NCBI GenBank assembly: GCA_902797125.1
Contig: CADBRS010000186.1
Location: forward strand, 1 to 6,281
Direction of reading: 5' to 3'
Origin: an uncultured Ruminococcus sp.
GTDB lineage: Bacteria > Bacillota > Clostridia > Oscillospirales > CAG-272
DNA length: 6,281 nucleotides
The number at the start of each line of letters is the position of its first letter. Within the stretch, counting starts at the first letter, position 1. The position numbers and the translations under genes were made by a program. Of this stretch, positions 5,230-6,281 are shown piece after piece. The notes beneath the pieces are model-generated. The model ran no database searches, was not told where the DNA came from, and saw only the letters and a list, made by a program, of their open reading frames with translations.

Positions 5230-5261
5230 AAGGAGACGCCGCATCAGGCGGCGATACCACT
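5230..5261 (+). promoter_or_regulatory. clpC ribosome binding site separated from the start codon by a GC hairpin
   Basis: AAGGAG (5230-5235) is the only good Shine-Dalgarno sequence before clpC, but it is 26 bases from the ATG. Between them a perfect six-pair stem, CGCCGC (5237-5242) with GCGGCG (5248-5253) and loop ATCAG, starts one base after the site. Folding it leaves nine unpaired bases (5236 and 5254-5261), which is a normal spacing. There is no T-run, so it is not a terminator. I infer that the hairpin brings the site close to the start codon. Confidence 0.65.
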
Positions 5262-6281
5262 ATGAGCTCTTTTAATTACGAATCACAAAGAATCATCGAA
5301 ACAGCGGCACAGGAAGCAGGTGCGCTCGGACACAGTTATCTGGGTTCGGAGCACTTGCTCCTTGCCATGTTAAAATATGACAAAACAGCCGTCAGCGAAC
5401 TGCTGACGGAATGCGGACTGACCTATGAAGGCGTCCGGGACGTGCTGATCCGCGTCTCCGGTCAGGGCGAACCCGTGGAAGTCACCGCGGCGGACATGAC
5501 CTCTCGTACCCGTACGATCCTGCGTCACGCCGCCATGATCACGCAGGAGCAGTTTTCAAACTCCGAGATCGTCCCGGAGGCTTTGCTCTATGCGATCCTC
5601 GCTTCCCCGGACTGCTTTGCCGTCAAACTGCTCTCGCATATGGGCACGGATCTGAAGGCACTTTCGGAGGGTCTCATCCAGATCTGGCCGAACATCCAGC
5701 AGAATCCCTACCCTGACGCAGATGAAGCCGGTGCGCATCAGCCCGCCATGGCCAGAGGCAAAAAAGGCTCGGCCAAACAGAACAACAAGGACATTCCGGA
5801 ATCGTTGCAGAATTTCGGACGCGACCTCACCCAGGCCGCGAAGGACGGAAAACTCGACCCGATCATCGGCCGGAGCGCCGAGACCGAGCGGCTCATCCAG
5901 ATCCTGTCCAGACGTACCAAAAACAATCCCTGCCTGATCGGTGAACCGGGCGTGGGCAAGACCGCCGTCGTGGAGGGGCTGGCCGAAAAGATCGTTTCCG
6001 GGGACGTCCCCGAAGATCTGAAAGACAAGATCATCTTCACGCTGGATATCGGTTCCCTGGTCGCCGGTTCCAAATACAGAGGCGAATTCGAGGAACGTTT
6101 CAAGAACATCATGAATGACGTGATCGCCAAGAAAAACATCATTTTGTTCATCGATGAGATCCATACGCTGGTCGGAGCCGGTGCCGCGGAAGGCGCCGTC
6201 GACGCAGCCAATATCCTCAAGCCTGCACTGGCCCGTGGCGAGATGCAGCTCATCGGTGCCACGACCGTCTCCGAATACCGC
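5262..6281 (+). CDS. clpC: ClpC, AAA+ unfoldase of the ClpCP protease (5' part, cut by window end)
   Basis: ClpC unfolds proteins and feeds them into ClpP, selecting phosphoarginine-marked substrates by its N domain. The window holds the first 340 codons and has no stop. Residues 1-145 form the double Clp N domain. E30 in GSEHLLLAML and E106 in VPEALLYAIL sit where Bacillus ClpC has its two phosphoarginine-binding glutamates. The second repeat is otherwise diverged, with VPEA in place of GTEH. A hydrophilic linker (about 148-178) precedes the first AAA+ module, which shows LDPIIGR (198-204), Walker A GEPGVGKT (227-234), pore-loop GSKYRGE with Y272, and Walker B ILFIDE (294-299). The M domain and second AAA+ module would lie beyond the window, so ClpC rather than ClpB or ClpE rests on operon context and N domain. 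The start at 5262 is the only plausible one in frame. Confidence 0.95.
   Translation, partial: MSSFNYESQRIIETAAQEAGALGHSYLGSEHLLLAMLKYDKTAVSELLTECGLTYEGVRDVLIRVSGQGEPVEVTAADMTSRTRTILRHAAMITQEQFSNSEIVPEALLYAILASPDCFAVKLLSHMGTDLKALSEGLIQIWPNIQQNPYPDADEAGAHQPAMARGKKGSAKQNNKDIPESLQNFGRDLTQAAKDGKLDPIIGRSAETERLIQILSRRTKNNPCLIGEPGVGKTAVVEGLAEKIVSGDVPEDLKDKIIFTLDIGSLVAGSKYRGEFEERFKNIMNDVIAKKNIILFIDEIHTLVGAGAAEGAVDAANILKPALARGEMQLIGATTVSEYR

Noticed and set aside
1..6281. CRISPR arrays, insertion sequences, tRNA or rRNA genes, attachment sites
   Set aside because: I saw no regularly spaced repeats, transposase-like frames, cloverleaf candidates or rRNA stretches; the window looks like ordinary chromosome.

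Overview
The window looks like part of a chromosome from a Bacillota (Firmicutes) bacterium, probably of the class Clostridia. The main evidence is a complete ctsR-mcsA-mcsB-clpC order, heptad operators of the CtsR type, AAGGAG-like ribosome binding sites and SigA-type promoters. Base composition in the genes is moderate (about half G+C by eye), with one AT-rich intergenic region. I cannot name a genus.

Layout. Positions 1-106 hold no gene, only a hairpin that may end the leftward operon. Positions 107-2760 are a leftward three-gene polar amino acid ABC transporter operon. Its order of transcription is a lipoprotein substrate-binding protein (2760-1849), a permease (1784-942) and an ATPase (949-107). 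An intrinsic-terminator-like hairpin sits between the binding protein and the permease. Positions 2761-3160 are a 400-base divergent intergenic region. It carries a strong candidate promoter for the transporter, two AT-rich palindromes resembling ARG boxes, two inverted repeats of unknown role, two oppositely oriented 33-bp arrays of CtsR heptads, and one strong and one weaker candidate promoter for the stress operon. Positions 3161-6281 are the rightward class III heat-shock operon: ctsR, mcsA, mcsB and the first 340 codons of clpC, which runs off the window.

How the genes work together. CtsR should repress its own operon by binding the heptads that overlap the -35 box. McsA and McsB form the protein-arginine kinase, which is known in Bacilli to counteract CtsR and to mark proteins with phosphoarginine. 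ClpC is the AAA+ unfoldase that recognises the mark through its N domain and feeds ClpP. The transporter genes would import an amino acid that the sequence does not identify.

Most notable observation. The substrate-binding protein appears to be circularly permuted. The segment that normally forms the C-terminus of this family (ending in the KYFG motif) lies directly after the lipoprotein signal. The protein then starts the canonical domain from its usual N-terminus and stops just where the moved segment would have followed. Other points worth checking are a GC hairpin placed exactly between the Shine-Dalgarno sequence and the start codon of clpC, the mirror-image CtsR arrays, and a basic insertion of about 34 residues in the ATPase.
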